Below, piece after piece: positions 17,656-26,793 of a DNA stretch of 64,000 bases. The position numbers and the translations under genes are program-made. The stretch is from Aliiroseovarius sp. PrR006 (GTDB taxonomy: Bacteria; Pseudomonadota; Alphaproteobacteria; Rhodobacterales; Rhodobacteraceae). Positions within the stretch are counted from its first letter, which is position 1; each line of letters begins with the position of its first letter. The stretch spans positions 682,001 to 746,000 of the forward strand of contig NZ_JAAGOY010000004.1 of NCBI RefSeq assembly GCF_010500215.1. The letters run 5' to 3'. A model generated the notes under the pieces. That model searched no databases. It saw only the letters and a list, made by a program, of their open reading frames with translations, and was not told where the DNA came from.

Positions 17656-18606
17656 TCAGCGGTATTCGCCTGCAAACATCTCGATCTTCTCAAGACCGTC
17701 AGCGGTTACGAAACCGGGGCCCGAGTTGATGTTGTTGCCAGGCAGAACACCATAGCGATGGTAGTTAGTCATCACGACAACGGGAAGGTAGGCCTGCAGG
17801 AAGGGCTGCTGGTCGATGCCCCACTGGATCACGCCGGCCTTAATGCCTTTGACGATCTCGCCGCCTAGGTCGAAGGTACCGAAATAGATGTCACCAGCCA
17901 TGCCGTTCTCTTCCAGCGCAAGGATGGTCGGATCGGCACTCGTCGGCCCAAGTGTCAGAACGGCGTCCGTGTCCGGGTTGGCCGACAGATAAGCCAGCAC
18001 ACGGTTTTTGATCTCGGCCGGGTCTTGGCCCGCATCGATCATCTGGGTGCCAAGTTCGACTCCCAGACCGTCAGCAAAGCCTTGGCAACGCTCTTGCGAG
18101 GAGGGCTGCACGATATAGTGGTTTACACACAGGAAGCTGCCGACACCGTCGCCCTTGGCGCGCAGACCGGCTGCATAACCAGCGTCATATTCCGGCTGCC
18201 CCACATACATCAGGGCGCCAACTTCGCGGGCCTGATCGGGGGAGCCCGTGTTCATGATGATCACATCAACACCGCTGTCCACGGCCGATTTGATTGGGCC
18301 AGAGAGGACGTCATAATCCGCCAGCGTGGTGATGATGCCGTTGGGGCCGGAAGCAGTTGCCTGTTCGATGATACGGGCCATGTCGGCCAGATCGCCCGAC
18401 GGCGGGTTGCGGTATTCAACGTCCACACCCATCTGTTCGCCAGCGAGTGCGATGCCGTTCTTGATGGTGTTCCACCAGCTATCGCTGTCCGGTGCGTGGC
18501 TCACAAGGATGTATTTCTCACCCTCGGCCGAGGCAGTGGTCGCCGCCATCAAGGGCGTCGCAGCCACGGCTGCTGCAAGCGCGAGTTTCTTCGTAAGTGA
18601 AGTCAT
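17656..18606 (-). CDS. Periplasmic sugar-binding protein of the ABC transporter
   Basis: A 316-aa type I periplasmic binding protein. The Sec signal peptide (MTSLTKKLALAAAVAATPLM, cleavage near ATTASA-EG) is followed by YILVSHAPDSDSWWNTIKNG, NPPSGDLADMARIIEQA, VDVIIMNTGSPD and VLTLGPTSADPTIL, which match ribose/inositol-type binding proteins. ATG 18606 was chosen over an upstream frame extension because it gives the signal peptide and has a GGGAGGAAATC ribosome-binding site. It is the first and probably most expressed gene of the operon and is preceded by the LacI-type palindrome at 18693-18712. Confidence 0.92.
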   Translation of the reverse strand: MTSLTKKLALAAAVAATPLMAATTASAEGEKYILVSHAPDSDSWWNTIKNGIALAGEQMGVDVEYRNPPSGDLADMARIIEQATASGPNGIITTLADYDVLSGPIKSAVDSGVDVIIMNTGSPDQAREVGALMYVGQPEYDAGYAAGLRAKGDGVGSFLCVNHYIVQPSSQERCQGFADGLGVELGTQMIDAGQDPAEIKNRVLAYLSANPDTDAVLTLGPTSADPTILALEENGMAGDIYFGTFDLGGEIVKGIKAGVIQWGIDQQPFLQAYLPVVVMTNYHRYGVLPGNNINSGPGFVTADGLEKIEMFAGEYR

Positions 18607-18692
18607 GATTTCCTCCCAAAAATTCACCTTGTTTACGGTGCGAGCGCGGTCCTCCCCGCCTCTCCGACTCGAATTAAGCACATTCGACTTCT

Positions 18693-18712
18693 TTTTGCAA
18701 CCGGTTGCAAAA
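18693..18712. promoter_or_regulatory. LacI-type operator, perfect 20-bp palindrome
   Basis: TTTTGCAACCGGTTGCAAAA lies in the divergent promoter between the ABC operon (start 18606) and the LacI gene (start 18795). The central CpG-symmetric form is typical of LacI-family operators. The inner 18 bases recur exactly at 22986-23003. Confidence 0.85.
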
Positions 18713-18794
18713 TGTTGAGGTCCATTTCATACTGCAGAGACCACAGAAACCCGTTAAAAAGATCACAGAGGCAAGTTAAGAAGGCAAACAAAGC

Positions 18795-19793
18795 ATGGCC
18801 GTTACGTTGAAAGAGGTTGCAGAACGCGCAGGCGTATCCCGCTCTGCCGTATCTCGCACCTTTACCGATGGCGCCTCAGTATCCGACAAGATGCGTCGCA
18901 AGGTCGAAAAGGCCGCGCGTGACCTCGGGTACAGCCCGAATGCCTTGGCTTCTTCCCTGACCACGGGACGTACAAAGCTGATCGGTCTTGTATCGAACAA
19001 CTTTCACAACCCGATCTTCCTTGAAGTGTTTGACCTGTTCACACGCGGCCTGCAGGATCGTGGCTTGCGCCCCCTTCTGGTTAACCTGACCGACGAAACG
19101 GACCCCGAGAACTCGGTACGGATGTTGCGTCAGTATTCCGTTGATGGCGTGGTCGTCGCGTCGTCCACATTGCCTCCGGGCTTTGCCAAGGCCTTCCGCG
19201 ACGCAGGTGTACCGGTTGTCCACAGCTTCGGTCGTTCCTCATCCGCCCCGCAGGTTCATGTGGTTGGAATCGACAACGTGGAATGCGGACGCATGGCCGC
19301 ACAGGCGCTGATCGCGCGCGGCTATACCCATGTGGCCTTCATGGGCGGACCCGAGGACGCTACCTCGACCCAAGACCGTTTTGCCGGCTTCAAGTCAGAG
19401 ATAATCAAGCACCCGGACATCCAGGCCAGTCATTCTTTCGCCGAGGCTTACTCGTTCGAAGCCGGGCGGAAAGAGATGCTAAGGCTGATCGACGCCAATC
19501 CCGCGCAAGCCTATTTTTGCGGCGATGACGTGCTGTCGATCGGCGCCCTATCTGCTATCGAAGACAGCAATCTGCGCGTCCCCGAGGACATCGGCATCAT
19601 CGGCCTGAACGATATGGAAATGGCGCGCTGGGAAAACATCGACCTGACCACGATCCACCAGCCCATCCGGCAGATCGTAACCTCGTCGATCGAACTGATG
19701 GTTGCCATGCTGGATGAACCGGATCGCTATCCCGAAGCACGGATATTCCCCTGCTCGATCGTCGAGCGGGGCACGTTGCGCCCCGCCCCGTAA
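18795..19793 (+). CDS. LacI-family transcriptional regulator
   Basis: A 332-aa repressor-type regulator. The N-terminal helix-turn-helix is VTLKEVAERAGVSRSAVSRTF with hinge helix SPNALASSL; the ligand domain starts LIGLVSNNFHNPIFLEVFD and contains IGIIGLNDMEMARW. Its gene faces the ABC operon, with the perfect palindrome between them and a second copy before iolD, so control of both inositol operons and of itself is likely. The inducer is probably an inositol or a pathway intermediate (inference). It ends 2 bases from the convergent Gfo/Idh gene. Confidence 0.92.
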   Translation: MAVTLKEVAERAGVSRSAVSRTFTDGASVSDKMRRKVEKAARDLGYSPNALASSLTTGRTKLIGLVSNNFHNPIFLEVFDLFTRGLQDRGLRPLLVNLTDETDPENSVRMLRQYSVDGVVVASSTLPPGFAKAFRDAGVPVVHSFGRSSSAPQVHVVGIDNVECGRMAAQALIARGYTHVAFMGGPEDATSTQDRFAGFKSEIIKHPDIQASHSFAEAYSFEAGRKEMLRLIDANPAQAYFCGDDVLSIGALSAIEDSNLRVPEDIGIIGLNDMEMARWENIDLTTIHQPIRQIVTSSIELMVAMLDEPDRYPEARIFPCSIVERGTLRPAP

Positions 19794-19795
19794 AC

Positions 19796-20929
19796 TTATC
19801 GGAACATCGGCGGACGCGCGTCCATCCAGGTGCCGCCACCCTTGGCAGACGCCACTGCCGTGTGAACCGCCGCCATCGACCGCACACCGTCCGCCGCATT
19901 AGGCAACCCGTCGCGATCCGCACCGGAAATGGCATCGGCCAGATCACAATAGATATTGGCAACGGCCAGCGGAAAGCCCTCGGGATGGGCGATCGCCACC
20001 CGGCTCAGGCGCTGTGCGTCCTCATGCAGACCGCCCTCGCCCTTCTCGATGATCTGGGTGCGCCCGCCGACCGGAGTATAGACCAACTGGTTGGGTTGCT
20101 CGGACGCCCAGCGAAGGCCGCCGGTCTCGCCAAACACCTGAATGTCGAACCCGTGCTGGCGACCGATGGCTACGGAAGACGTCCAAAGCCGCCCGACCGT
20201 GCCGCCTTCCATGCGGAAATTGACCATCGCATCATCTTCAAGAACACGTGACGGAATGGTCGAGGCAAAGTCCGCCGAGAGGCGTTGTACCTCGTCGTCA
20301 CAAATGAAGCTCGCCATGTGCAGGGCATGGATGCCGCAATCGGCAAATTGCCCGGAAACCCCAGCCATTTCAGGATCATAGCGCCAACGCACACGTGGAT
20401 TATCCGCGTCTGTCGCGTCGCCGTGATGCCCATGGCTGAAGCTGGTGACGACCAAACGGATCTTGCCAATCTCGCCCGCACGCACCATCGCACGCGCCTG
20501 CCGCACCATCGGGTAAGCCGAATAGCAGTAGTTCACCGCACAGATCTTCCCCGACTTCTCGGCGATCTTAACGATTTCCTCACCTTCCTCGACCGTCATG
20601 GTCATCGGCTTTTCGCACAGCACGTTGAAGCCAGCTTCCAGAAAGTTCTTGGTGATCTCGAAATGCGTGGCGTTGGGCGTGGCGACTGTGACCAGATCGA
20701 TTTTGTCGTCGCGCCCCCTTTCGCCTGCCAGCATCTCTTCCCAATCGCCATATGCACGGTCCGCCGCGATGCCCAGACGCTGCGCATAGTCGCGCCCCAC
20801 ATCGGGACGGTGATCCAAGGCACCAGCTGTGAATTCAAAGCGTCCATCTGCAAGCGCGCCAAGGCGGTGCGCTGGACCAATCTGGCTGCCTTCACCGCCA
20901 CCGATCATGCCCCATTTCAATTTCGCCAT
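19796..20929 (-). CDS. Gfo/Idh/MocA-family oxidoreductase
   Basis: NAD(P)-dependent dehydrogenase (377 aa) of the glucose-fructose oxidoreductase/inositol dehydrogenase family. The dinucleotide motif GMIGGGEGSQIG is at residues 7-18, VTVATPNATHF and the catalytic-lysine motif CEKPMTMT follow, and the second half is the alpha/beta GFO domain with GQFADCGIHALHMASF. It lies 12 bases downstream of the IolE-like gene in the operon starting at 22958. It may oxidise or epimerise an inositol isomer (scyllo- or chiro-), or an intermediate; specificity cannot be read from the sequence. Confidence 0.9.
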   Translation of the reverse strand: MAKLKWGMIGGGEGSQIGPAHRLGALADGRFEFTAGALDHRPDVGRDYAQRLGIAADRAYGDWEEMLAGERGRDDKIDLVTVATPNATHFEITKNFLEAGFNVLCEKPMTMTVEEGEEIVKIAEKSGKICAVNYCYSAYPMVRQARAMVRAGEIGKIRLVVTSFSHGHHGDATDADNPRVRWRYDPEMAGVSGQFADCGIHALHMASFICDDEVQRLSADFASTIPSRVLEDDAMVNFRMEGGTVGRLWTSSVAIGRQHGFDIQVFGETGGLRWASEQPNQLVYTPVGGRTQIIEKGEGGLHEDAQRLSRVAIAHPEGFPLAVANIYCDLADAISGADRDGLPNAADGVRSMAAVHTAVASAKGGGTWMDARPPMFR

Positions 20930-20941
20930 GATGGTCCCTCC

Positions 20942-21835
20942 TTACTTAAAACCGATGGATTCCAGATATTCGCGGTTCTTGCGGGCATCGCCCACCGGAT
21001 CCGGATCAAGCGTTGGGTCACAGTCTTGCTCGACCGTGCACCAGCCTTCGAAACCGGCATCCAACAGCACCTGACGCACAGCAGGGAAGTCCACGTCGCC
21101 TTCACCCAGATTGCAGAAGATCCCCTGCCCACAGGCGTCATAAAATCCGGTACGCTTCTCGATCACATCGGCTTTCACTTTCGGGTCGATGTCCTTGAAA
21201 TGCATATAGGAAATCCGTCCGACATGGCGCTTCATGAAGGCCACAGGGTCGAACCCGGCATAGGAGTGGTGGCCGGTGTCAAAGCAGATCTTCAGAAGGT
21301 TTTCGTCGACCTCATCCAGCAGACGCTCAAGCTCAGGCTCGAAATCCATGAAGCCGGCAGCGTGGGCATGGATGCCTACGATCAGGCCATATTCCTCGGC
21401 CCCGATCCGAGCGCTTTCGGCGATCCGGTCGCGATAGGCCACCCACTCGGCCTTGTCCATCTGCTCGGCTTCGGCGGCCCGACCAGCGGTCGGCGCGCGA
21501 CGGGGCGAGATTGAATCGATCAGTACAAGATGCCGTGCGCCATGTGCCTTCAACGCCCGCGCCGTGCGGTGTGTGGCGTCCAAAACGTCGTCCCATGCGT
21601 TTGGGTCATGATAAGCGCGGAACACAACGCCGCCGATCAGCTCCAGATCGTGCTCGGCCAATGCCTCACCCAGCTCGGCCGGGTCTTCGGGCATGAACCC
21701 CACAGGGCCCAATTCGATGCCCTTATAGCCCGCCTCGGCGCAGTCCTTCAGGACAGATCGCCAGGTCGGGTTGCGCGGATCATCCGCAAACTCAACACCC
21801 CAGGAACAGGGCGCGTTGCCAATTCTGATACTCAT
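20942..21835 (-). CDS. iolE: Sugar phosphate isomerase/epimerase family, probable inosose dehydratase or inosose isomerase
   Basis: A 297-aa TIM-barrel protein. The start MSIRIGNAPCSWGVEFADDP is the hallmark of IolE and of inosose isomerase. Metal-ligand-type motifs follow: IELGPVGF, GIHAHAAGFMD, CFDTGHHSYAG and YMHFKDID. As IolE it would dehydrate 2-keto-myo-inositol to the trihydroxycyclohexane-1,2-dione used by IolD. As an isomerase (IolI/IolO type) it would convert inososes. It is the only IolE candidate here, which favours the dehydratase. ATG 21835 was chosen by family start over a longer open frame. Confidence 0.78.
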   Translation of the reverse strand: MSIRIGNAPCSWGVEFADDPRNPTWRSVLKDCAEAGYKGIELGPVGFMPEDPAELGEALAEHDLELIGGVVFRAYHDPNAWDDVLDATHRTARALKAHGARHLVLIDSISPRRAPTAGRAAEAEQMDKAEWVAYRDRIAESARIGAEEYGLIVGIHAHAAGFMDFEPELERLLDEVDENLLKICFDTGHHSYAGFDPVAFMKRHVGRISYMHFKDIDPKVKADVIEKRTGFYDACGQGIFCNLGEGDVDFPAVRQVLLDAGFEGWCTVEQDCDPTLDPDPVGDARKNREYLESIGFK

Positions 21836-21854
21836 CTTTTCGTGTCTCCGATGC

Positions 21855-22958
21855 TCAGAAGTCTTTGATATCTTTCCAGGATTGACTGTCGGACGATGCA
21901 AGCCCCGCCGCAATCACCCGGTTTACTTCATGCCCGTCGCGGAAAGTGGGCCACACATCCGCGCCGGTTTCGATGGTACGCAGAAAGTCGCGTGCCTCGA
22001 TAATGATCTGGTCCTGATATCCGGTGCCGTGCCCCGGTCCCTGACAGAACGGTGCATAGTCAGGATGGGCGGGACCGGTCAGGATTTTGCGAAAGCCGCG
22101 CTGGGGTTCGGGATCGCCCATCCGGTACAGCCACAGCGCATTCTGATCTTCCTGATCAAAGCGGATCGCGCCTTTGGTGCCGGTGATTTCATAAGCATAG
22201 CCCATCTTGCGCCCGGTCGCGATGCGGCTGAAATACATCTGCCCCATCGCGCCATTTTCAAAGCGGCACATCATCTGAGCGTGATCGTCATTGGTAACGC
22301 GCCCGCCCGGCCTGTCAGTGTGAACGGTTTCAACCTCGGCCATGACACGCGCAATCGGCCCCAACAGGGCGAGCGCCGCGTTCACCATATGGGGTGCAAG
22401 ATCCCCCATTGTCCCGTTTGCCATACCGCTGGTGCGCCAGCTGGCCGGGGCGTGGGGGTCTGCATAGAAGTCTTCTGTGTGTTCGCCGCGAAACCACGTG
22501 ATCTCGCCGATCTCGCCTGCGGCGATCAAGGCGCGCGCATATTGGCTGGCTGGGGTACGGATATAGTTGAACCCTACCATATTCGTCACGCCCGAGGCTT
22601 CGGCCGCGGCGACCATGGCCGCACTGTCCTCGAGCGATGCCCCCAAGGGTTTTTCGCAGAAAACTGGCTTACCCAAAGCGAAGGCGGCCTCAGCGATCTG
22701 CCGGTGGGTTTCCTGTGGGGTCGCAATGACGATCGCGTCCACGGCGTCATCCTCGACCAAGGCGCGCCAATTGTCGGTTGCACGTGCGAATCCATAGGCT
22801 TGGCGATAGCGCTCAGCGCTTTCCGAGGATGAGGCACAGACCATCTCCAAGCGCGGGCGTAACGTGGTTCCAAACACCGCGCCGACGGCGGACATGGCCA
22901 CCGCATGGGCCTTGCCCATATAGCCGCCACCAAGGATGCCAATGCCGATCTGAGTCAC
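21855..22958 (-). CDS. Gfo/Idh/MocA-family oxidoreductase
   Basis: A 367-aa NAD(P)-dependent dehydrogenase with GIGILGGGYMGKAHA at the N-terminus, IVIATPQETH, CEKPLGAS and the conserved GDLAPHMVNAAL segment. It starts at GTG 22958, preceded by AAAGGGG; no in-frame ATG fits better. It is the first gene of a three-gene operon with the IolE-like protein and another Gfo/Idh enzyme. It is divergent from iolD, and the shared palindrome lies between them. Oxidation of an inositol or inosose is likely. Confidence 0.88.
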   Translation of the reverse strand: MTQIGIGILGGGYMGKAHAVAMSAVGAVFGTTLRPRLEMVCASSSESAERYRQAYGFARATDNWRALVEDDAVDAIVIATPQETHRQIAEAAFALGKPVFCEKPLGASLEDSAAMVAAAEASGVTNMVGFNYIRTPASQYARALIAAGEIGEITWFRGEHTEDFYADPHAPASWRTSGMANGTMGDLAPHMVNAALALLGPIARVMAEVETVHTDRPGGRVTNDDHAQMMCRFENGAMGQMYFSRIATGRKMGYAYEITGTKGAIRFDQEDQNALWLYRMGDPEPQRGFRKILTGPAHPDYAPFCQGPGHGTGYQDQIIIEARDFLRTIETGADVWPTFRDGHEVNRVIAAGLASSDSQSWKDIKDF

Positions 22959-22985
22959 GTGGATGCCCCTTTCATTTGAAAACAA

Positions 22986-23003
22986 TTTGCAACCGGTTGC
23001 AAA
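22986..23003. promoter_or_regulatory. LacI-type operator, second copy (18-bp palindrome)
   Basis: TTTGCAACCGGTTGCAAA matches the site at 18693-18712 base for base. It lies in the 122-base gap between the leftward dehydrogenase-iolE operon (start 22958) and iolD (start 23081), placed to control both directions. Confidence 0.85.
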
Positions 23004-23080
23004 AACTGTATCCTGAGAATCGAAACCCCGCAAGCCGCATTCGGCACCGCACTGATTTTTCCCGTGGGAGATACGCTGAC

Positions 23081-24949
23081 ATGTCTGCGCAAGACGACAC
23101 CATCCGCCTGACAACCGCTCAGGCGATCATTCGCTGGCTTTCCAACCAGTTCATCGAAATCGACGGAGAAGAAATGCGCCTGTGTGGCGGCGGCTTCGGC
23201 ATCTTTGGACATGGCAATGTGACCTGTCTGGGCGAGGCCCTGAATACCGTGCATGACGAGCTGCCGCTGTATCGCGGACAGAACGAGCAAAGCATGGGAT
23301 TCGCCGCCGCAGGCTATGCCAAGGCATGGCTACGTCAGCGCTTTATGTTCTGCGCGGCAAGTGCTGGCCCCGGCACCGCGAACCTTCTTACGGCCGCCGG
23401 TTTGGCCCATGCCAACCGCCTGCCCATGCTGCTTCTATGTGGCGACACGTTCCTGACCCGCCTGCCCGACCCCGTATTGCAGCAGATGGAAAACTTCTAT
23501 GATCCGACCTTCGGCGTGAACGACGCGTTCAAACCTGTCAGCCGATATTGGGATCGCATCAGCCACCCCGCACAGGTGATCCAGTCTCTGCCCGCTGCGA
23601 TTGCGACCCTGCTGGACCCTGCCGATTGCGGTCCGGCCTTCCTCGGCCTTCCGCAAGATGTGCAGGGCTGGACCTATGACTATCCAGTCAAGTTCTTCGA
23701 CAAGAAAGTGCATCGCATTCGTCGCCAATCTCCGGATGAAGCCGAGATCGCCGACGCGGTCGCAGCCCTCTCCGGCGCTGAACGCCCCATGATCATCGCA
23801 GGTGGCGGGGTTCAGTACTCGCGCGCGGTTGACGAGCTGACTGCCTTCGCCGAAGCCCACAACATTCCCGTGGTCGAGACCATCGCCGGGCGCGCTAACA
23901 TGCTGGCAGAGCACCCACTAAACATCGGCCCCATCGGCGTCACCGGATCGGACAGCGCCAACGCGATAGCCGAGAAAGCAGACGTGATCGTCGCCGTTGG
24001 CACCCGCCTGCAGGACTTTACCACCGGGTCTTGGACCGCCTTTGACAAGGACGCGCAGTTCATCTCGATCAACGCGGCGCGGCATGACGCGGGCAAGCAT
24101 ATGTCGCTCCCGGTCGTGGGGGACGCCAAGCAGAGCCTTGCGACCCTGAATGCGGCAAGTGACTATAAAGCCCCTGCAGACTGGGTGGCATTCGCACAGG
24201 CGGAGCGGAAAAGCTGGGACAATTACGTTGCCAAGAACGTCTCGTATGGCAACCGTCCGAACTCCTACGCGCAGGCCATCGGTGTTGTGAACGCGTTGTG
24301 TGACAAGCGTGACCGCGTGATTGCCGCTGCCGGAGGTCTTCCCGCAGAAGTCACGGCCAACTGGCGAACATTGGACATCGGAACCGTCGATGTCGAATTC
24401 GGATTCTCCTGCATGGGCTACGAGATCGCAGGCGCTTGGGGTGCCCGCATCGCGCAGGCCCAGATGGAGCCCGATCAGGACGTGATCACCTTCTGCGGCG
24501 ACGGCTCGTACATGATGCTGAACTCGGACATCTACTCCAGCGTCCTGTCGGACAAGAAGATGATCGTCATGGTGCTGGACAATGGCGGCTTCGCGGTCAT
24601 CAACAAGCTTCAGAACAACACCGGGAATGAAAGCTTCAACAACCTGCTGGAAGACTGCCCGACGATCCCGCAACCCTTCGGCGTCGACTTCGTGGCGCAT
24701 GCGTCTTCGATGGGGGCAACGGCCGAGAAGGTCTCGAACCCTGCCGAGCTTGGCGAGGCGTTCAAACGTGCAAAGGCGTCGGACAAAACCTATGTGATCG
24801 TGATGGATGTGGATCCCTATGAGGGCTGGACCACCGAAGGCCACGCCTGGTGGGAGGTCGGCACCCCGCACATCACCGAAGATGACAGCGTGCGCGCCGC
24901 GCATATCGACTGGGAAGCCTCCCGCACTAAACAGCGTCGAGGCGTATGA
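23081..24949 (+). CDS. iolD: 3D-(3,5/4)-trihydroxycyclohexane-1,2-dione hydrolase
   Basis: ThDP-dependent ring-opening enzyme of myo-inositol catabolism, giving 5-deoxy-glucuronate; 622 aa, the family's normal size. The N-terminal catalytic glutamate lies in YRGQNEQSMG (about residue 69). The ThDP/Mg motif begins GDGSYMMLNSDIYSS near residue 471 and ends with VLDNGGF. FGIFGHGNVTCLGEAL and the C-terminal WWEVGTPHI are IolD-specific. The frame is open about 100 codons upstream, but ATG 23081 follows GGGAG and matches the family start. It heads iolD-iolC-iolB-aldolase-iolG. Confidence 0.95.
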   Translation: MSAQDDTIRLTTAQAIIRWLSNQFIEIDGEEMRLCGGGFGIFGHGNVTCLGEALNTVHDELPLYRGQNEQSMGFAAAGYAKAWLRQRFMFCAASAGPGTANLLTAAGLAHANRLPMLLLCGDTFLTRLPDPVLQQMENFYDPTFGVNDAFKPVSRYWDRISHPAQVIQSLPAAIATLLDPADCGPAFLGLPQDVQGWTYDYPVKFFDKKVHRIRRQSPDEAEIADAVAALSGAERPMIIAGGGVQYSRAVDELTAFAEAHNIPVVETIAGRANMLAEHPLNIGPIGVTGSDSANAIAEKADVIVAVGTRLQDFTTGSWTAFDKDAQFISINAARHDAGKHMSLPVVGDAKQSLATLNAASDYKAPADWVAFAQAERKSWDNYVAKNVSYGNRPNSYAQAIGVVNALCDKRDRVIAAAGGLPAEVTANWRTLDIGTVDVEFGFSCMGYEIAGAWGARIAQAQMEPDQDVITFCGDGSYMMLNSDIYSSVLSDKKMIVMVLDNGGFAVINKLQNNTGNESFNNLLEDCPTIPQPFGVDFVAHASSMGATAEKVSNPAELGEAFKRAKASDKTYVIVMDVDPYEGWTTEGHAWWEVGTPHITEDDSVRAAHIDWEASRTKQRRGV

Positions 24950-25923
24950 TGGCGTTGATCGAAGGTATCAAGGGCAGTCGCTTTGCCGTTTTCGGGCGTG
25001 CGGGCATGGATATGTTCGCCGACCCGATTGGCACCAAAAGCGAAGACGCGACCACGTTCCGCGCCGATCTGGGCGGTTCGTCGGCCAATATCTGCGCGGG
25101 ACTGGTGAAACTTGGGGCGGAAGCGGCCTTGGTGACGTCGGTCTCGGATGACGCGGTCGGGCGCTTCTGTGTGAACCGTCTGAAAGACTACGGTGTCGAA
25201 ACGCGTTATGTCCGGGCGGTCGGTGGCGAGGCCCGCACATCGCTCGCAGTCTATGAAAGCTGCATCGAGGATTTCCAGAACGTCATCTATCGCAATGGCG
25301 CTGCCGACTTCCAAGTCACCGAAGCGGATATGGATGCGGTCGATTACTCGGCCTTCACCGCGCTGATCACAGCAGGCACAGTTTTTGCCGCGGAACCGTC
25401 ACGCTCGGCCACTTTCCGGGCCTTCGACAAGGCCCGGAAAGCCGGACTGCCGGTGATCTTCGACATCGATTACCGCCCCTATAGCTGGCCCTCGCCAGAA
25501 GTGGCCGCCGATATTCTGTCACGCGCGGGCGAAGCCAGTGACCTGATCGTCGGCAATGACGAGGAATTCGGGTTCATGGCGGGCGGTATCGACAAAGGGC
25601 TCGACAAGGCGCGCGCCCTCGCCGCCGAGGGGCGCATGGTGGTCTACAAGATGGGGCACGAAGGCGCGATTACCTTGGTCGATGGGGAAGAAATCCGCAC
25701 CGGAATTTATCCTGTCACCGCCGTCAAACCCAATGGCGCGGGCGACAGCTTCATGGCGGGGCTGCTGGCCTCGATCGCCGCGGGCCACAGCCTGCGCGAC
25801 GCCGTGCTGCGCGGCTCGGCCTGCGCATCCATCGTCGTCTCGAAACCCGGCTGCGCCAATGCCATGCCTACAACTGCCGAGCTTGAGGCCTTCTTGGCCT
25901 CGCACCCCGGCCCAACGGAATGA
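24946..25923 (+). CDS. iolC: 5-dehydro-2-deoxygluconokinase
   Basis: PfkB-family kinase (325 aa) phosphorylating 2-deoxy-5-keto-gluconate. FRADLGGSSANICAGLVKLG is the N-terminal substrate motif and KPNGAGDSFMAGLL the ATP/anion-hole motif with the catalytic Asp. It starts at the tandem ATGATG overlapping the iolD stop; either ATG is possible. Some alphaproteobacterial IolC proteins carry a C-terminal DUF2090 aldolase-like domain. This one does not, and a separate class II aldolase gene follows iolB. Confidence 0.93.
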   Translation: MMALIEGIKGSRFAVFGRAGMDMFADPIGTKSEDATTFRADLGGSSANICAGLVKLGAEAALVTSVSDDAVGRFCVNRLKDYGVETRYVRAVGGEARTSLAVYESCIEDFQNVIYRNGAADFQVTEADMDAVDYSAFTALITAGTVFAAEPSRSATFRAFDKARKAGLPVIFDIDYRPYSWPSPEVAADILSRAGEASDLIVGNDEEFGFMAGGIDKGLDKARALAAEGRMVVYKMGHEGAITLVDGEEIRTGIYPVTAVKPNGAGDSFMAGLLASIAAGHSLRDAVLRGSACASIVVSKPGCANAMPTTAELEAFLASHPGPTE

Positions 25924-25935
25924 AAGGAGAGCCCA

Positions 25936-26793
25936 ATGCACATTGCGCCTCATGACAACCAGAACAAACCCATCGTGGATGCGGATAACGCGCTGGTCCC
26001 GCTGAACTATTTTAACATCGTAAAGCTGAAGAAGGGCGAGGTGTTCGAATACGCCGTGCCCGGCTATGAAACTTGCGTGGTGCCTGCGACAGGCACGGTC
26101 GATGTGGATGTCGAGGGGGCCGTCTATCCGGATCTCGGCAACCGCACCGAAGACGTGTGGGACGGCGAGCCTGAAGGCGTCTACGTTCCCGTCGGCTCCA
26201 AGGTCCGTATCACCTGCAAGACCGACGCGACCGAAACCTTCATCGCCGGTGCGAAATACGACAAGGTGCTGGAGCCGTTCGACGTGCGCGAGGCCGAGCT
26301 GGACGTGGTGCAATACGGGTCGGACGACACCAAGACCCACCGCAAGATCAAGCACATCCTTGGCGCGAACCACCATGACCGCGTGGGACGCCTTTTGGTC
26401 AGCGAACTTTACACCGTGGGTGAAGGCGGCTGGTCTGGCTTTCCGTCGCACAAGCACGACACCGACCGGCCCGACCCCAATGGCGGAATGATCGAAACCC
26501 GCCATGACGAGACCTACAATTTCCGCTTCAAGCCGAGCTACGGCTCGGGCGTGCAGATGTTGCAGCGCGAAGACAACAAGCCCGGCGACGCCTATCACAT
26601 CATGGATGGGTCCACGATCATGTTGGACAAAGGTTATCATCCCTGCGCGGTTCTACCCGGTTACCAGATGTACTACTTCACCATTCTGGGCGGTCTAAGC
26701 CAGCGCAGCTTGAAGCAGTATTTCCAGCCGACGCATGAGGAACAGCTTCACACCATTCCCGGCATCATGGACATGGTGGCGAAGTTCAAATGA
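25936..26793 (+). CDS. iolB: 5-deoxy-glucuronate isomerase
   Basis: Cupin-fold isomerase (285 aa) converting 5-deoxy-glucuronate to 2-deoxy-5-keto-gluconate between the IolD and IolC steps. Metal-binding cupin residues are seen in GGWSGFPSHKHDTDR and in the RHDETYNFRF stretch; GYHPCAVLPGYQMYYF is a family hallmark. A clear AAAGGAGAG ribosome-binding site precedes the ATG 12 bases after iolC. Confidence 0.95.
   Translation: MHIAPHDNQNKPIVDADNALVPLNYFNIVKLKKGEVFEYAVPGYETCVVPATGTVDVDVEGAVYPDLGNRTEDVWDGEPEGVYVPVGSKVRITCKTDATETFIAGAKYDKVLEPFDVREAELDVVQYGSDDTKTHRKIKHILGANHHDRVGRLLVSELYTVGEGGWSGFPSHKHDTDRPDPNGGMIETRHDETYNFRFKPSYGSGVQMLQREDNKPGDAYHIMDGSTIMLDKGYHPCAVLPGYQMYYFTILGGLSQRSLKQYFQPTHEEQLHTIPGIMDMVAKFK

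Noticed and set aside
16887-17729. Long plus-strand open frame opposite the ABC permease gene
   Set aside because: It is rich in Asp, His, Gln and Arg with no family motif, and mirrors a clearly conserved permease; it is a codon-bias shadow.
20285-21514. Plus-strand frame of 409 codons across two inositol genes
   Set aside because: It spans the junction of two well-supported minus-strand genes and has no conserved motifs.
23918-24904. Minus-strand open frame of 328 codons inside iolD
   Set aside because: iolD has full ThDP motifs on the other strand. The frame shows no recognisable domain or ribosome-binding site.
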